A DNA stretch of 64,000 nt, from positions 1 to 64,000 of the forward strand of contig CP069393.1 of the NCBI GenBank assembly GCA_016887505.1, read 5' to 3'. Below, piece by piece: positions 51,586 to 61,492 of this stretch. Every line of letters starts with the position of its first letter. The stretch's first letter is position 1. The position numbers and the translations under genes were made by a program. The stretch comes from Clostridia bacterium. Lineage in GTDB: Bacteria > Bacillota > TC1 > UBA5767. A model generated the notes under the pieces. It did not search any database. It saw nothing but the letters and a program-made list of their open reading frames with translations, and was not told where the DNA came from.

Positions 51586-52936
51586 GAGTCTGTCAAGAAA
51601 TTGGTGTAAACTTCCTTAAAGATTTTTCTTAACTCAATTCGTGGAAGGTCAAATACGTCCCTCGAAGTGAATTGCTAGCTGATTAATAATTTTACCCCAG
51701 TCCCGAGTCCTCATAGTCCATTTCTTGGTTATATCAATCATTGCCAGATACAGCATTTTCAACAGGGCATCATCGGTTGGAAACACACTCTTGGATTTCG
51801 TGACTTTGCGTAGCTGGCGGTTAAAGCTTTCGATGGCGTTTGTTGTGTATATCATCCTTCTGATTTCAGCCGGATACTCGAACATTGTTGCTACTTCATC
51901 CCAGTTGTCTTTCCAAGGTTTTACCGCGATATAATACTTCTCGCCCCACTTGTCTTCTAAATCTTGTAGAGCGTTCAAAGCGGAATCTTCGTTGATTGCT
52001 TTGTAGATTGGTTTAAGATCATTGACGAATGCTTTACGGTCCTTCCAGGACAGGTATTTCGTTGAATTGCGAATCATATGAACGATGCACCGCTGAATTC
52101 TGGTGTCTGGATAAACAGCCTGTATTGCTTCTTTAAAGCCATTCAGTCCATCGATAGACACTATCAGCACATCCTTAACACCACGATGCTGCAAATCAGT
52201 TAACACTTTAAGCCAAAATTTACTGGTCTCATTTTCTCCGACCCACATACCTACAACGTCCTTTTTACCGTCCAAATCAATACCTAGTATGATGTAGACT
52301 GCTTTGTTGACTATCTTTCCATCCTGACGGACTTTGTAGTGGATGGCATCCATGATTAGGTGGGCATAAACCTCTTGTAGTGGGCGTTGCTGCCATTCCT
52401 TTATTACAGGTAATATTTTCTCAGTAATCTGTGAAATCATGGTTGGTGATACATCAATTCCGTAAAGGTTATGTAGATGATCCTGAATGTCTCTGACAGT
52501 CATCCCTTTGGCATACATGCTTATGACCTGGTCATCAATACTTGAAACATCACGTTGGTTTTTCTTAATGATTACAGGTTCAAAATCCCCATTACGGTCT
52601 CTAGGTATGTCAATTTCCATTTCTCCATAATCGGAACGAACCTTTTTAGAACGAATGCCGTTACGGCTGTTTGTAGTATCCTTGTTCTTATAGTCATACT
52701 TGCTATATCCGAGTTCATGATCCAGTTCAGCTTCCAGCATTTCTTGCATGATGTCTTTGAATTGTGCTTTTAGTAGGGACTGGATGTCTTTGACATCCTT
52801 AAGCTCGCCTTCTTTCATGAGTTCGCGGATCAGTTGTTTGTCGATGAGTTTTTTCTGGGCCATTATAGTGTTCCTCCTTGAAGATAGATTTAGTTTATAC
52901 AATCTCAGGAGTTTACACCAATTATTTTACACCCTC
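51586..52936 (-). mobile_element. IS256-family insertion sequence with 8-bp target duplication
   Basis: A 1351-bp element. The ends share ATTGGTGTAAACT and start GAGTCTGTCAAGAAA on the left and, reading inward, GAGGGTGTAAAATAA on the right. TTAAGCCG is duplicated at 51578-51585 and 52937-52944. Eight base pairs is the usual duplication length for IS256. Confidence 0.93.
51649..52863 (-). CDS. IS256-family (Mutator-like) transposase, intact
   Basis: A 404-residue transposase. The ATG at 52863 is preferred because AAGGAGGAACACTATA lies before it. Motifs of the family are complete: NSRNGIRSKKVRSDYGEMEI, IPRDRNGDFEPVII, the first Asp in LIMDAIHYKVRQDG, the second in DVLIVSIDGLNGFKEAI, the C/H motif RIQRCIVHMIRNSTKY, and the Glu region TTNAIESFNRQLRKVTK. 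No stops or frameshifts. It belongs to a different branch from the decayed IS256 copies at 28195 and 40236. Confidence 0.95.
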   Translation of the reverse strand: MAQKKLIDKQLIRELMKEGELKDVKDIQSLLKAQFKDIMQEMLEAELDHELGYSKYDYKNKDTTNSRNGIRSKKVRSDYGEMEIDIPRDRNGDFEPVIIKKNQRDVSSIDDQVISMYAKGMTVRDIQDHLHNLYGIDVSPTMISQITEKILPVIKEWQQRPLQEVYAHLIMDAIHYKVRQDGKIVNKAVYIILGIDLDGKKDVVGMWVGENETSKFWLKVLTDLQHRGVKDVLIVSIDGLNGFKEAIQAVYPDTRIQRCIVHMIRNSTKYLSWKDRKAFVNDLKPIYKAINEDSALNALQDLEDKWGEKYYIAVKPWKDNWDEVATMFEYPAEIRRMIYTTNAIESFNRQLRKVTKSKSVFPTDDALLKMLYLAMIDITKKWTMRTRDWGKIINQLAIHFEGRI

Positions 52937-53750
52937 TTAAGCCGAAACAACGCAAATCAACAATAAAAAAGGCTCTACTTATTTTTGTAACTTCCGTAAT
53001 CCTATTTGTGTTTTTATGGGCTAAGGGAGTATTTTATATCATCGATGTACAAACTTCTCCAAACGGTAAAATAACGGAAATCGTTTTCAGTCAAGATGTC
53101 TCAGGTACTTTTCCAAAAGATTCGGGGATCACTATGCTTACCAAGGGCAGCTTCCAAGGCACAACTGTATACGAAAATGCTAGTTATCTTAATATGTGGT
53201 GGTCACCTTGCAGTAACTATTTGGTGAAATCTCTTGTGGATGAAGAGCCCATTCTTATCTTAGATAGTTTTAAGACAAATAGTGGATCAAACCTGAGTAC
53301 ATATATTAGAATGAGTATGGCGTCATCTAAGGAATTCACAAATCTTATGACAGATGAAAAACAGTGGAAAACCATGGAAGTTGATTTTATGAAGTGGAAT
53401 GATGAGCAAGGTAGTATGACGGTGAACTTTGAATTTGAAGATTACACAGGCAAACGGCAAAAGGGGTACTTGGATTTTAATTGGGAAACGGGCGCTATTT
53501 CTAATATTGTATTTGAGTAAATGCTATGAGCATCAAAAGAGTAAGTCAAACTTCAATTAATCAAGGGAACAGGTATGCCGTTATCTTGCCTGATTGATAC
53601 GAAGGCTCTAATAGAGAGTAGTGGCTGTAAATATTATAAGTTGTTCTAAAACTCGTTAATTGTGTACACGTAGCAAAGAATATTTCAGAGTCATTTGTAA
53701 AATAAACTGGATAGATTGCCTTAGGTAAGAATTTGGAGGGTATTCTACTT

Positions 53751-54290
53751 ATGAAAAAATATATTGCTTTTCTACGCGGCATAAACGTGGGAGGAAAGAA
53801 CAAAATTTCTATGTCTGAATTGAAGGAACTGTTTGAGCAGAACGGATTTCAAGAGGTAGTGACATATATAAACAGTGGAAATATAATTTTCTCCAGTAGT
53901 AATACCGATGAGGAAAAGCTAAAAGAAGAGTGTGAAAGATTAATATCTAATAAGTTTCAACTGAATATTCCAATATTTGTTATCTCTTTTCATGACCTTT
54001 CGACTGCGTTTAATAATGCCCCACAATGGTGGGGCAAGGATACAGATTCAAAGCATAATGCAATCTTTATAATTCCCCCAATTGGTGTGGATGAAGTATT
54101 TAGCCTAGTAGGTGCAATTAAGCCTGAATATGAAAAAGTTGACCAATATAAAAGAGTCGTTTTTTGGTCAGCACCTATCAAAACTTTATCAAGAACACGG
54201 TGGTCAAGGATAGTGGGCTCGTCTGTGTATGGAAATATCACGATTAGAAATGCCAGAACAGTTAAAAAGATATTACAGCTTGCAAATTGA
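53751..54290 (+). CDS. DUF1697 family protein
   Basis: A 179-residue DUF1697 protein. The family start MKKYIAFLRGINVGGKNKIS is complete, followed by LKELFEQNGFQEVVTYINSG NIIFSS and a closing WSRIVGSSVYGNITIRNART, where the R(T)(R)WS...YGN-x-T-x-RN pattern is diagnostic. ATG 53751 follows TTGGAGGG. The fold is known from structures, but the cellular role is not. The gene stands alone. Confidence 0.9.
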   Translation: MKKYIAFLRGINVGGKNKISMSELKELFEQNGFQEVVTYINSGNIIFSSSNTDEEKLKEECERLISNKFQLNIPIFVISFHDLSTAFNNAPQWWGKDTDSKHNAIFIIPPIGVDEVFSLVGAIKPEYEKVDQYKRVVFWSAPIKTLSRTRWSRIVGSSVYGNITIRNARTVKKILQLAN

Positions 54291-54533
54291 ATTGGATAGA
54301 AATTGAATAGGAAAGTATGAGTTCGCGTTTAGATGGGCTCATCACCTTGTCTAGTGCCAGAACAAGAAAAGCCTGTTGCTAGGCAATGCTAGCTAACACA
54401 GCAACAATCTCCGGTCTCGCTTCTATCTTTGGCCTTGTTTCCCTAAAGCTGAAGCAAGGGCGATATTTGCTAAATTCGGTTTTTTAAGGTTATATTGATT
54501 TATAGAAGGATATATTTTTTAAGGAGGAAAATG

Positions 54534-55361
54534 ATGAAATTAATTTCATGGAATATTGATTCATTGAATGCAGCACTTACAAGTGATTCAGCACGTGCCT
54601 TGTTATCTAGAAATGTACTAAATACAATAATGGTACAGGACCCAGATATTATTGCCCTACAAGAAACCAAGCTATCAAGTAAGGGGCCTAGTAAAAAACA
54701 TTTGGAAATTTTGAATGATATGTTTCCGGATTATGAACTCGTTTGGAATAGCTCAGTTGAACCAGCACGTAAGGGCTATGCAGGGACCATGTTTTTATAT
54801 AAGAAAAAGTTGGAACCATCGGTTAGCTATCCAGCAATTGGAGCACCTGGTACCATGGATTCAGAGGGCAGAATTATCACCCTTGAATTTGATGATTTTT
54901 TTGTAACGCAGGTTTACACACCGAATGCAGGAAATGGTTTGAATCGTTTGGAAGACCGTCAGATTTGGGATAGCAAATTTGCAGAATATCTTGAAGTGTT
55001 AGATAAGGATAAGTATGTTATTGCCACAGGTGATTTTAATGTAGCTCATAAGGAGATTGATTTGGCTCATCCCAATAGTAATCGTGATTCAGCTGGCTTT
55101 ACGGATGAAGAACGCCAAGGTTTCACTAATCTTTTAGCCAAGGGCTATATTGATACCTTTAGATACCTCCATGGTGATATAGAAGATAGATATACTTGGT
55201 GGGCTCAAAGAGCAAAAACAAGTAAAATAAATAATTCTGGTTGGAGAATTGACTACTGGTTAGTAAGTGAACGTATAGCAGATAAGGTTGTAAAATCTGA
55301 GATGATTGATTCCGGACCAAGACAAGACCATACACCCATACTCCTTGAAATCGACTTGTAA
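54534..55361 (+). CDS. Exodeoxyribonuclease III / AP endonuclease
   Basis: A 275-residue ExoIII of the Xth type. Catalytic motifs are complete: LISWNIDSLNAAL, LQETKLSSK (metal Glu), YAGTMFLYKK, VTQVYTPNAGNGL with the Tyr, GDFNVAHKEIDLAHP, DRYTWWAQR, IDYWLVSER and QDHTPILLEI. It removes nucleotides 3'-5' from duplex DNA and cuts at abasic sites in base-excision repair. Start ATG 54534 is the second of an ATG-ATG pair after AAGGAGG; the family begins MKLISWN. A single gene, probably core genome. Confidence 0.93.
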   Translation: MKLISWNIDSLNAALTSDSARALLSRNVLNTIMVQDPDIIALQETKLSSKGPSKKHLEILNDMFPDYELVWNSSVEPARKGYAGTMFLYKKKLEPSVSYPAIGAPGTMDSEGRIITLEFDDFFVTQVYTPNAGNGLNRLEDRQIWDSKFAEYLEVLDKDKYVIATGDFNVAHKEIDLAHPNSNRDSAGFTDEERQGFTNLLAKGYIDTFRYLHGDIEDRYTWWAQRAKTSKINNSGWRIDYWLVSERIADKVVKSEMIDSGPRQDHTPILLEIDL

Positions 55362-55919
55362 AATATACAAATCTTGCCTAGCATAAAAGTAGACCTTTAT
55401 AAGTCCATAGCAATGGAAATTTCCAGAGAAGTGGCTCTAGTCGAATTCATCAACAAGGAAATAAGGTGCTATTCAGTAGATTTGGGCTGCGATAATTAAT
55501 ATAAAAATAAGATTGTGTACGTGTAATTTAAAGCGTTATTTTAAATTACACGGTTTATTTGTTCTTTCCTAATATTCCGTTTGATCTAAAATTATACCTT
55601 GGATTAAGGTGATTTTTGACTAGGTTCACATACATTTCATAGGATGAAGGGCGTAGCCCTGCAGGAAGAGCTGGAATACCACCGATATAAGAGGTCATTA
55701 AAGATCTAGTGCACAGTGGATTGGATAATGGGTGTTGGCTGATGCAGATATGCTTTGATGTTTCCGAGCTTGTATGCTCAGATTAGATGTAGGATGAGAT
55801 AGAGTATTATTTGAGTTGTGCTTAAAAAATCAATTCTAAGCAAGTCCTAGAATTGTATTTAGATATATGGCTTCCATACTGTTTTGTCAGAGATAAATTT
55901 TATCGAAGGAGGAAAGACC
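55362..55919. other. Non-coding stretch between exonuclease III and the metallophosphatase
   Basis: No supported gene. The only clear structure is CGTGTAATTTAAA/TTTAAATTACACG (55520-55532, 55540-55552), a perfect 13-bp stem followed by a T-rich stretch, probably a terminator. Confidence 0.55.
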
Positions 55920-57398
55920 ATGAAAAAGAACACGAAAAAATTTACGATTCTACATTCTAATGACATGCACGGGGATTTCTTAGCAGAGGCTAGACAAGGG
56001 AGTGGCCGCCTTGTTGGGGGACTTGCCCTTCTTTCAGGGTATCTGAATAAAGTCAGGGAAGAAGAAGAAAATGTTATTTACGTTGTTGCTGGGGATATGG
56101 TACAAGGTTCTCTAATTGACTCTGAGTATAAGGGTGTATCCACAATAGAAATAATGAATTATCTCTCACCAGATGTTGTAACCCTAGGAAATCATGAATT
56201 AGATTATGGTCTTCCTCATCTTTTGTTTCTTGAAAAAGTAGCAAATTTTCCGATTGTAAATGCGAATCTCTATATGAAAAAATATGGGAAACGGTTGATG
56301 GAGCCATATTTTATCATGTCGATAGCTGGGTTTAGCATTCTTTTTATTGGAGTTATTACTGAAAAAGTAATGGATGCACTAGCTCTTGATCAATTGATTG
56401 GAACCTTTGTGTCAACTGAAGATGCGGCAGAAGAAATTGGAAAGATATGCAATACCTATAAAAATAACGACATAGATTTAACCATTGCACTTACCCATAT
56501 TGGTTTCGAGTCTGATATTGAATTGGCTAAAATGTTAAAGCCCGAATGGGGTGTCGATATGATTATCGGAGGCCACTCTCACACAATTTTAGAACAACCG
56601 GAAAAAGTCAATGATATCTTGATTACCCAGGCTGGCGTTGGCACAGATCAAATTGGAAGGTTTGACATTGTTGTAGACGATGATACAAACTCAATCATTG
56701 AGTGGAAGTGGGAATTGGTTCCAATAAACAATGCAATTTCAGAAGTCGACAAATCCCTGCAAGACTTTATTGATAATTATAAGAATAAGGTCGATGAAAA
56801 ATACAATGTCATTATTACTCGTTTTTCCGAAAAACTTACTCATCCGAGAAGAGAAATAGAAACAAGCCTGGGCAACATGATTGCGGATGCCCTGGCAGAT
56901 GTATCGGACACAGAGGTGGTTCTTATTGGATCAGGTTCGATTCGGGTGAATGAACTTGGACCAGTGGTTACCTTGGGTGGATTAAAAGCATGTTTTCCCT
57001 ACGATGATAGTTTAACAAGGTATTCTATCACGGGAAAACAGTTAAGAAGGATATTCTCTTATATTATGCGGCTTGAAAATAGGGATGGAGAAGGCGAATG
57101 CTATCAGACGAACTCTAGAATTAAGGTTGTCTACTCTGATTTGTCATCCGAAATCGTGTCTATTACCATGGACGGGATTCCAGTAGTTGATGACCAAACA
57201 TATACAATAACCTTGCAAGGTTATCATTTTGCCAACTCTAAGGCAAACCTTGATATTTCGAACGAAGAACTGTTGGCTTTAGAAGGTTCTACAGTAGTTT
57301 CTACGTCAGCCTATCAAGTCCTGGAAGAATGGCTTAGAGACCATCAAAATGGAACAAGGAAAATTGAAGGACGCATTGCTTACGAACCAGTCAGTTGA
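55920..57398 (+). CDS. Bifunctional metallophosphatase/5'-nucleotidase
   Basis: A 492-residue protein of the UshA/5'-nucleotidase family. The N-terminal metallophosphatase domain holds the two-metal site: ILHSNDMHGDF, VVAGDMVQGS, TLGNHELDYG, ALTHIGFESD and IIGGHSHT. The C-terminal 5'-nucleotidase domain (about 310-480) has ETSLGNMIADALAD, LIGSGSIRV and YTITLQGYHFANSK. It hydrolyses nucleoside phosphates or related phosphoesters. No signal peptide or cell-wall anchor is seen, so it may act in the cytoplasm. The ATG at 55920 follows AAGGAGGAAAGACC. Confidence 0.9.
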   Translation: MKKNTKKFTILHSNDMHGDFLAEARQGSGRLVGGLALLSGYLNKVREEEENVIYVVAGDMVQGSLIDSEYKGVSTIEIMNYLSPDVVTLGNHELDYGLPHLLFLEKVANFPIVNANLYMKKYGKRLMEPYFIMSIAGFSILFIGVITEKVMDALALDQLIGTFVSTEDAAEEIGKICNTYKNNDIDLTIALTHIGFESDIELAKMLKPEWGVDMIIGGHSHTILEQPEKVNDILITQAGVGTDQIGRFDIVVDDDTNSIIEWKWELVPINNAISEVDKSLQDFIDNYKNKVDEKYNVIITRFSEKLTHPRREIETSLGNMIADALADVSDTEVVLIGSGSIRVNELGPVVTLGGLKACFPYDDSLTRYSITGKQLRRIFSYIMRLENRDGEGECYQTNSRIKVVYSDLSSEIVSITMDGIPVVDDQTYTITLQGYHFANSKANLDISNEELLALEGSTVVSTSAYQVLEEWLRDHQNGTRKIEGRIAYEPVS

Positions 57399-58004
57399 AT
57401 TCTTGGATTATCTAAAATCGGCCCCCTTATTTCGAATCGTAATAGGTGTGGCGAATATACTTATTTCTAGTACTCTAACGGAGTAGCTTTCGTTTGAGGT
57501 TACATTAGAATGATAGCAAGTCATCAGTCACTTTGCTTCGGTTTGTTTTGCACGGACCAATTCGAAGTGTCTGATGATTTTTTGTGCATCTAGTTAATTG
57601 TCAATAAAATGATTACATCCTTTAGAAGAGTTAGTGTCAAGTTTTCAGACTAGATACATGCTCCAAATTTGGCCCCATAAGATTGCTTATAGCAATCAGT
57701 ACCACCTTCCAATGAACGACTGATGTAAGAGAAAACATCCTTACTATTTTACCGATTGAACAGATTTGTTGCCTTTGGCAGATAGAAGTTTGATTGGCCC
57801 TTTTTTATAAGAAAACGGTATATATTCTTGTGTGATGATGGTGTATGATGTGGATATTCCATAGAAGTTATCCAACTGTAATTTTTTTATTTTGTAGTGA
57901 AATAAGTGTATTACAGTTAGAACTACTATGGAATTTTTTTTAAGATTCTTTACAATTCAGTAAAAATTGAGAAACAAAAAAAGAGAGCTAGGGAGATGAT
58001 CTTT
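57399..58004. other. Non-coding stretch before the surface glycosidase
   Basis: No supported gene. It contains the terminator at 57521-57583 and, near 57660-57790, sequence without recognisable coding potential. Confidence 0.5.
57521..57583 (+). terminator. Terminator-like long-loop hairpin
   Basis: TCATCAG-T-CACTT pairs with AAGTG-T-CTGATGA (57565-57577) and is followed by six T. Confidence 0.6.
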
Positions 58005-60398
58005 ATGAATAATAATAAATCCACAGCAGGTATTTTGGCACTGTCCTTATTGTCAGGTGTATTTTTAACAGGGTTTACCTATCAACAAGGCATAGAAAAC
58101 GTCTACTATGAGACCCAATCGGAAATTTTTGATAATACCACCTATTACGAACAATTAGCGGGTCATAGTGTTAATGGGATTGAAAGAGCCTATTATGTGC
58201 AAGCAGATACGAATGATACGGAGTTAAAGCCCTATGTATTTGAAGGGGAGGTTACCGGTACATATACGATGGATACCATGATCAACACTATAGAAAATCA
58301 GGGTTACACGGTAGTAGCCGGAATCAACGGAGACGTTTATGACACTGCCTCTGGAGTTCCAAAGGGATTAAGCATTCATGACTATAAGATTAAAACTTCG
58401 GGCTATGCTCCAGAATATGTGATAGCTTTTGACGAAAAAGGTCTTGCTTCCCTGGAAAAAGTAAATCTGAGATATACACTTAAAGGAACGATTAACGTTC
58501 CTACTGTTGCTACGACGACTTTTACCAATCCAATAATCCAGGAAGGACCAATTAAACTGGAAGAAAATGTGATTGAGCAGCCAAAAATTATATCTATACC
58601 AACTGAGTATAATGCAGATATCGGCTACTTTAACGTCAAACAGGGTGGGGCTAAGGCCTTACACCTGTTTAACCGCCAATATGCACCCTCAACAAAGACT
58701 ACAAACAATTCAGTTGAAGTAGTATTAGATGCGGGCTCAGTCGAAGGTGCGAAACTGACGGTGGGAGGCACAATCACGGCGACTGTTGTCGAGGTTAAGA
58801 ATGATTGTCACAATACACCGATTGGTGACAATCAATTGGTGCTGTCAACAGTGACAGATTCGGCCAGTGCGCTTAAGCTCGCTCAGCTGGTTCCTGGAAG
58901 TAAGGTGGAACTTTCCGTATACGACAAAAACAGTGGAAATCTAGCAAACAGTAAGGAAGCAATTGGCGTGTATTATGTTCTTTACCATAACAATCAATTT
59001 GTTTCCAGTGGAACGAACATAAATCCGAGAACCATTATTGGTATCAAACCAGATGGAACACTCTTACTATATGTGCTTGATGGTAGACAGTCGGGATTTT
59101 CGGAAGGTCTTGGCCTGACAGACGTAGCAAAACACCTGGTTGACTTGGGTTGTAGCACTGTTGTGAATATGGATGGGGGCGGTTCCTCGGTCATGGGTGT
59201 CAGAGAAGGAGGAATTGATTCCAAGGCGGTTATGAAGAATTCACCCTCCAGCCAATCCCAGCGTAAAACCACCAACGGCTTGTTTCTAGTATATGATCTA
59301 CGTGGAAATTCCGACGTGGTACATTTACACACGTATCCTAGTCAACCTTTGGCCATGCCGGGGGCAGATATTCAGCTGAGAACCTATGCATCCAACAATC
59401 AATATGAGCAGGTCGCCTTGAAAAAAGATGTAGAATACAGCCTTGATTCTGGTTCGGGTAGCTTTGTTGATAAAAATGGTCTCTTTACTGCTGGAACTAC
59501 CACCGGTACTACCATCATTGAAGCGGAAAGCGATGAACTTAGTACAAGGACAAAAATCGATATTCAAAACAATATTACCTTTACAACCAATGTGCAGAGT
59601 CTAGTCATCGATTCGGAAGAAAAACGCGACATCAATGTAACAGCAAAATTTGGCTATGCTCCAATCGCAAGCAAGGATAGTCTATTTACATGGACCTGCG
59701 ATTCGATCATTGGCACGATTGATGTAAACGGACTCTTTAAAGCGACGAATGAGTCTGGGATATCTGGAAATATATATGTAGAATATAACGGAGCAAAACG
59801 GACCATACCTGTACAGGTAGGTGTTGCCAGCATTGATTTTGCGGATACAAAAACACATTGGGCAAGCAATTATATTGGTAAGCTTGCGGCGAGAGGAATT
59901 GTAAATGGCGTAGATAATAAATTCTATTTGCCGGATGATTTTCTTACAAGAGCCCAATTTTTAACGATGTTGGCGAATACAATTTCTGGTTTAGATGTAG
60001 CCAAAGCGACTCCTGCAGGTTTTACGGATGTACCCACTACGCAATGGTATACCAACTACGTCAATTGGGGTTTTGAAACAGGAATTGTAAGAGGAATAGA
60101 CGATACCACCTTTGCGCCGAATGAAAAGATAACCAGAGAGCAAATGGCTGTCATGATGGATAATTTCACGAATAGTATTGACTTGGTTCTGCAAAAAACG
60201 GATGCGACAGTCTCCTTTACAGATGGAGTACGGATTAGTCCTTGGGCTGCCGACTCTGTAGACAAAATCGTATTTGCAGGTATCATGCGTGGATACCCTG
60301 AAGGAGATTATAAACCGCAGGGAGATGCAACACGGGCAGAAGCAGCAAGCGTTGTTTACCAATTAATCACAATACGGGATAAATATGCAAGGCAGTAA
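58005..60398 (+). CDS. S-layer-anchored phosphodiester glycosidase (NAGPA domain, three SLH repeats)
   Basis: A 797-residue exported protein. The signal peptide is about residues 1-30 (STAGILALSLLSGVFLTGFT). The NAGPA phosphodiester glycosidase domain (about 90-430) has VAGINGDVYDTASGVPKGLS and VNMDGGGSSVM, the family hallmarks. A beta-rich Ig-like region with SLDSGSGSFVDKNGLFTAG follows. Three SLH repeats close the protein: FADTKTHWASNYIGKLAARG, FTDVPTTQWYTNYVNWGFET and FTDGVRISPWAADSVDKIVF. The SLH repeats bind pyruvylated cell-wall polymer and hold the enzyme at the surface, where it probably acts on wall or exopolysaccharide glycosyl phosphates. The ATG at 58005 fits AGGGAG better than the ATG at 57996. 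Confidence 0.92.
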   Translation: MNNNKSTAGILALSLLSGVFLTGFTYQQGIENVYYETQSEIFDNTTYYEQLAGHSVNGIERAYYVQADTNDTELKPYVFEGEVTGTYTMDTMINTIENQGYTVVAGINGDVYDTASGVPKGLSIHDYKIKTSGYAPEYVIAFDEKGLASLEKVNLRYTLKGTINVPTVATTTFTNPIIQEGPIKLEENVIEQPKIISIPTEYNADIGYFNVKQGGAKALHLFNRQYAPSTKTTNNSVEVVLDAGSVEGAKLTVGGTITATVVEVKNDCHNTPIGDNQLVLSTVTDSASALKLAQLVPGSKVELSVYDKNSGNLANSKEAIGVYYVLYHNNQFVSSGTNINPRTIIGIKPDGTLLLYVLDGRQSGFSEGLGLTDVAKHLVDLGCSTVVNMDGGGSSVMGVREGGIDSKAVMKNSPSSQSQRKTTNGLFLVYDLRGNSDVVHLHTYPSQPLAMPGADIQLRTYASNNQYEQVALKKDVEYSLDSGSGSFVDKNGLFTAGTTTGTTIIEAESDELSTRTKIDIQNNITFTTNVQSLVIDSEEKRDINVTAKFGYAPIASKDSLFTWTCDSIIGTIDVNGLFKATNESGISGNIYVEYNGAKRTIPVQVGVASIDFADTKTHWASNYIGKLAARGIVNGVDNKFYLPDDFLTRAQFLTMLANTISGLDVAKATPAGFTDVPTTQWYTNYVNWGFETGIVRGIDDTTFAPNEKITREQMAVMMDNFTNSIDLVLQKTDATVSFTDGVRISPWAADSVDKIVFAGIMRGYPEGDYKPQGDATRAEAASVVYQLITIRDKYARQ

Positions 60399-60573
60399 TT
60401 ATTTTTTCACGCCGCAGACGATGCTCCTTACGTCGCCTCGTGTAATCTGATGATATTGTCCACAGACATACTAGCTTTATCCAAGGATTGGCAATACTTT
60501 ATGCATCGCCTTGATTTTTTGGTTAGCTAAGAGTCATGTGATATAAGTACAAAACTAGGAGAAAATGGAATTA

Positions 60574-60624
60574 GAACCTTTTGAAAATGCCGGATGATGG
60601 ATATTTTCAAAGGGTTCTTTTTTT
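60574..60624 (+). terminator. Intrinsic terminator after the surface glycosidase
   Basis: GAACCTTTTGAAAAT pairs with ATTTTCAAAGGGTTC (60603-60617) with one G-T pair, followed by seven T. Confidence 0.8.
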
Positions 60625-60775
60625 CGGCTAAAGATATGAAATGTGTTCAAGGTGAGTTACAAGAAGATTATTGACTTGTGAATTGATTGAACTAAAAAAC
60701 AGTGTATGTGTGTTTGGCAAGTAGAAAATACAACTTTTGGCAATCATAAGTACAATTCGTACAAACCTACTAAAA

Positions 60776-61492
60776 CTACTTCATCAGGGAGTTACGCATA
60801 CGGTAACTTTCACCTGTAAATAAAAGCATATGGGAGTGGTGGACCAAGCGATCCACAATGGCTGCTGTCAGCTTTTCATCAAACAGGAAGCCCTTCCATT
60901 TGCTAAATTCAATGTTGGTCGTAATTATGATGCTCTTGTATTCGTAGCATCTGGATACGATGTCGAAAAGGAGCCGGGCGCCTTCTTGGTGCAAAGGGAG
61001 ATAACCCCATTCGTCCAGGATTAGAAGCTCCGCATCGTCAATCTTCTTGTAGAGCGAGGCTAGCTTTCGACCTTTGGCCTCTTCCAGTAATTGGATTAAG
61101 TCATGCACCCGGTAGAAAACTGCTTTCCTACCTTGGTTAATGGCATTCACACCAAGCCCAATGGCAAGGTGCGTCTTGCCGGTGCCGACAGAGCCATATA
61201 GGATGAGATTCTGAGTGTCCTCAAGAAAGTTTAAATCCAAGAGAGACTCGCGATTTAGCCTCTCCGGGAACTGTATGTCATCGAATCGGTAATCGGTCAG
61301 TGTTTTTTGTACTCCGAAGCCTGCAGCCTTAAGGTTCCGTAGGCGCTGCTTCTCCAAGCGGTCCTGGTGCATTTTCTCTAGTAGTTCTTCCAGGAACTTC
61401 TCATGGGTTTCTGCAACAATTTCCGGATAAATCTCATGTAAGGAACGCGAAAGCCTAAGCTTTTTCTGGTAGAATTCAATCCGCTCATTCAT
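60776..61492 (-). CDS. istB: IS21 helper ATPase
   Basis: A 238-residue IstB. Walker A is YGSVGTGKTHLAIG, Walker B is LLILDEWGYLPL, and the sensor region IIITTNIEFSKW and the arginine-rich ALVDRL-type ending VDRLVHHSHMLLFTGESYRM are typical of DnaA-like AAA+ helpers. It oligomerises on target DNA and activates the IstA transposase. Its ATG overlaps the istA stop by 8 bp, giving translational coupling. Confidence 0.94.
   Translation of the reverse strand: MNERIEFYQKKLRLSRSLHEIYPEIVAETHEKFLEELLEKMHQDRLEKQRLRNLKAAGFGVQKTLTDYRFDDIQFPERLNRESLLDLNFLEDTQNLILYGSVGTGKTHLAIGLGVNAINQGRKAVFYRVHDLIQLLEEAKGRKLASLYKKIDDAELLILDEWGYLPLHQEGARLLFDIVSRCYEYKSIIITTNIEFSKWKGFLFDEKLTAAIVDRLVHHSHMLLFTGESYRMRNSLMK

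Larger units (their letters stand above)
51031..53520 (+). pseudogene. Membrane-protein gene interrupted by an IS256 element
   Basis: The gene starts at GTG 51031 after GGAGG and encodes five membrane helices (FLGYILAFFHIKINGFDLLP, YIFIVVGLAKLEGI, FTAVIWIYTSYLIVLGIKDL). After codon 185 (AIKP) the IS element intervenes. Past the element and its 8-bp target copy, the frame resumes exactly (KQRKS, then IKKALLIFVTSVILFVFLWA) and runs to 53520, adding 191 residues with an extracytoplasmic domain. The whole protein would be 376 residues. Without the IS it would be intact, so the insertion looks recent. The two halves cannot be made as one protein now. No family is recognised. Confidence 0.85.

Noticed and set aside
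54350-54460. GTTGCT...AGCAAC and neighbouring short inverted repeats as an RNA gene
   Set aside because: Short stems in a 240-bp spacer with no match to any RNA family I know.
59991-60362. Minus-strand frames opposite the SLH repeats
   Set aside because: Shadows produced by the regular composition of the SLH-coding DNA.
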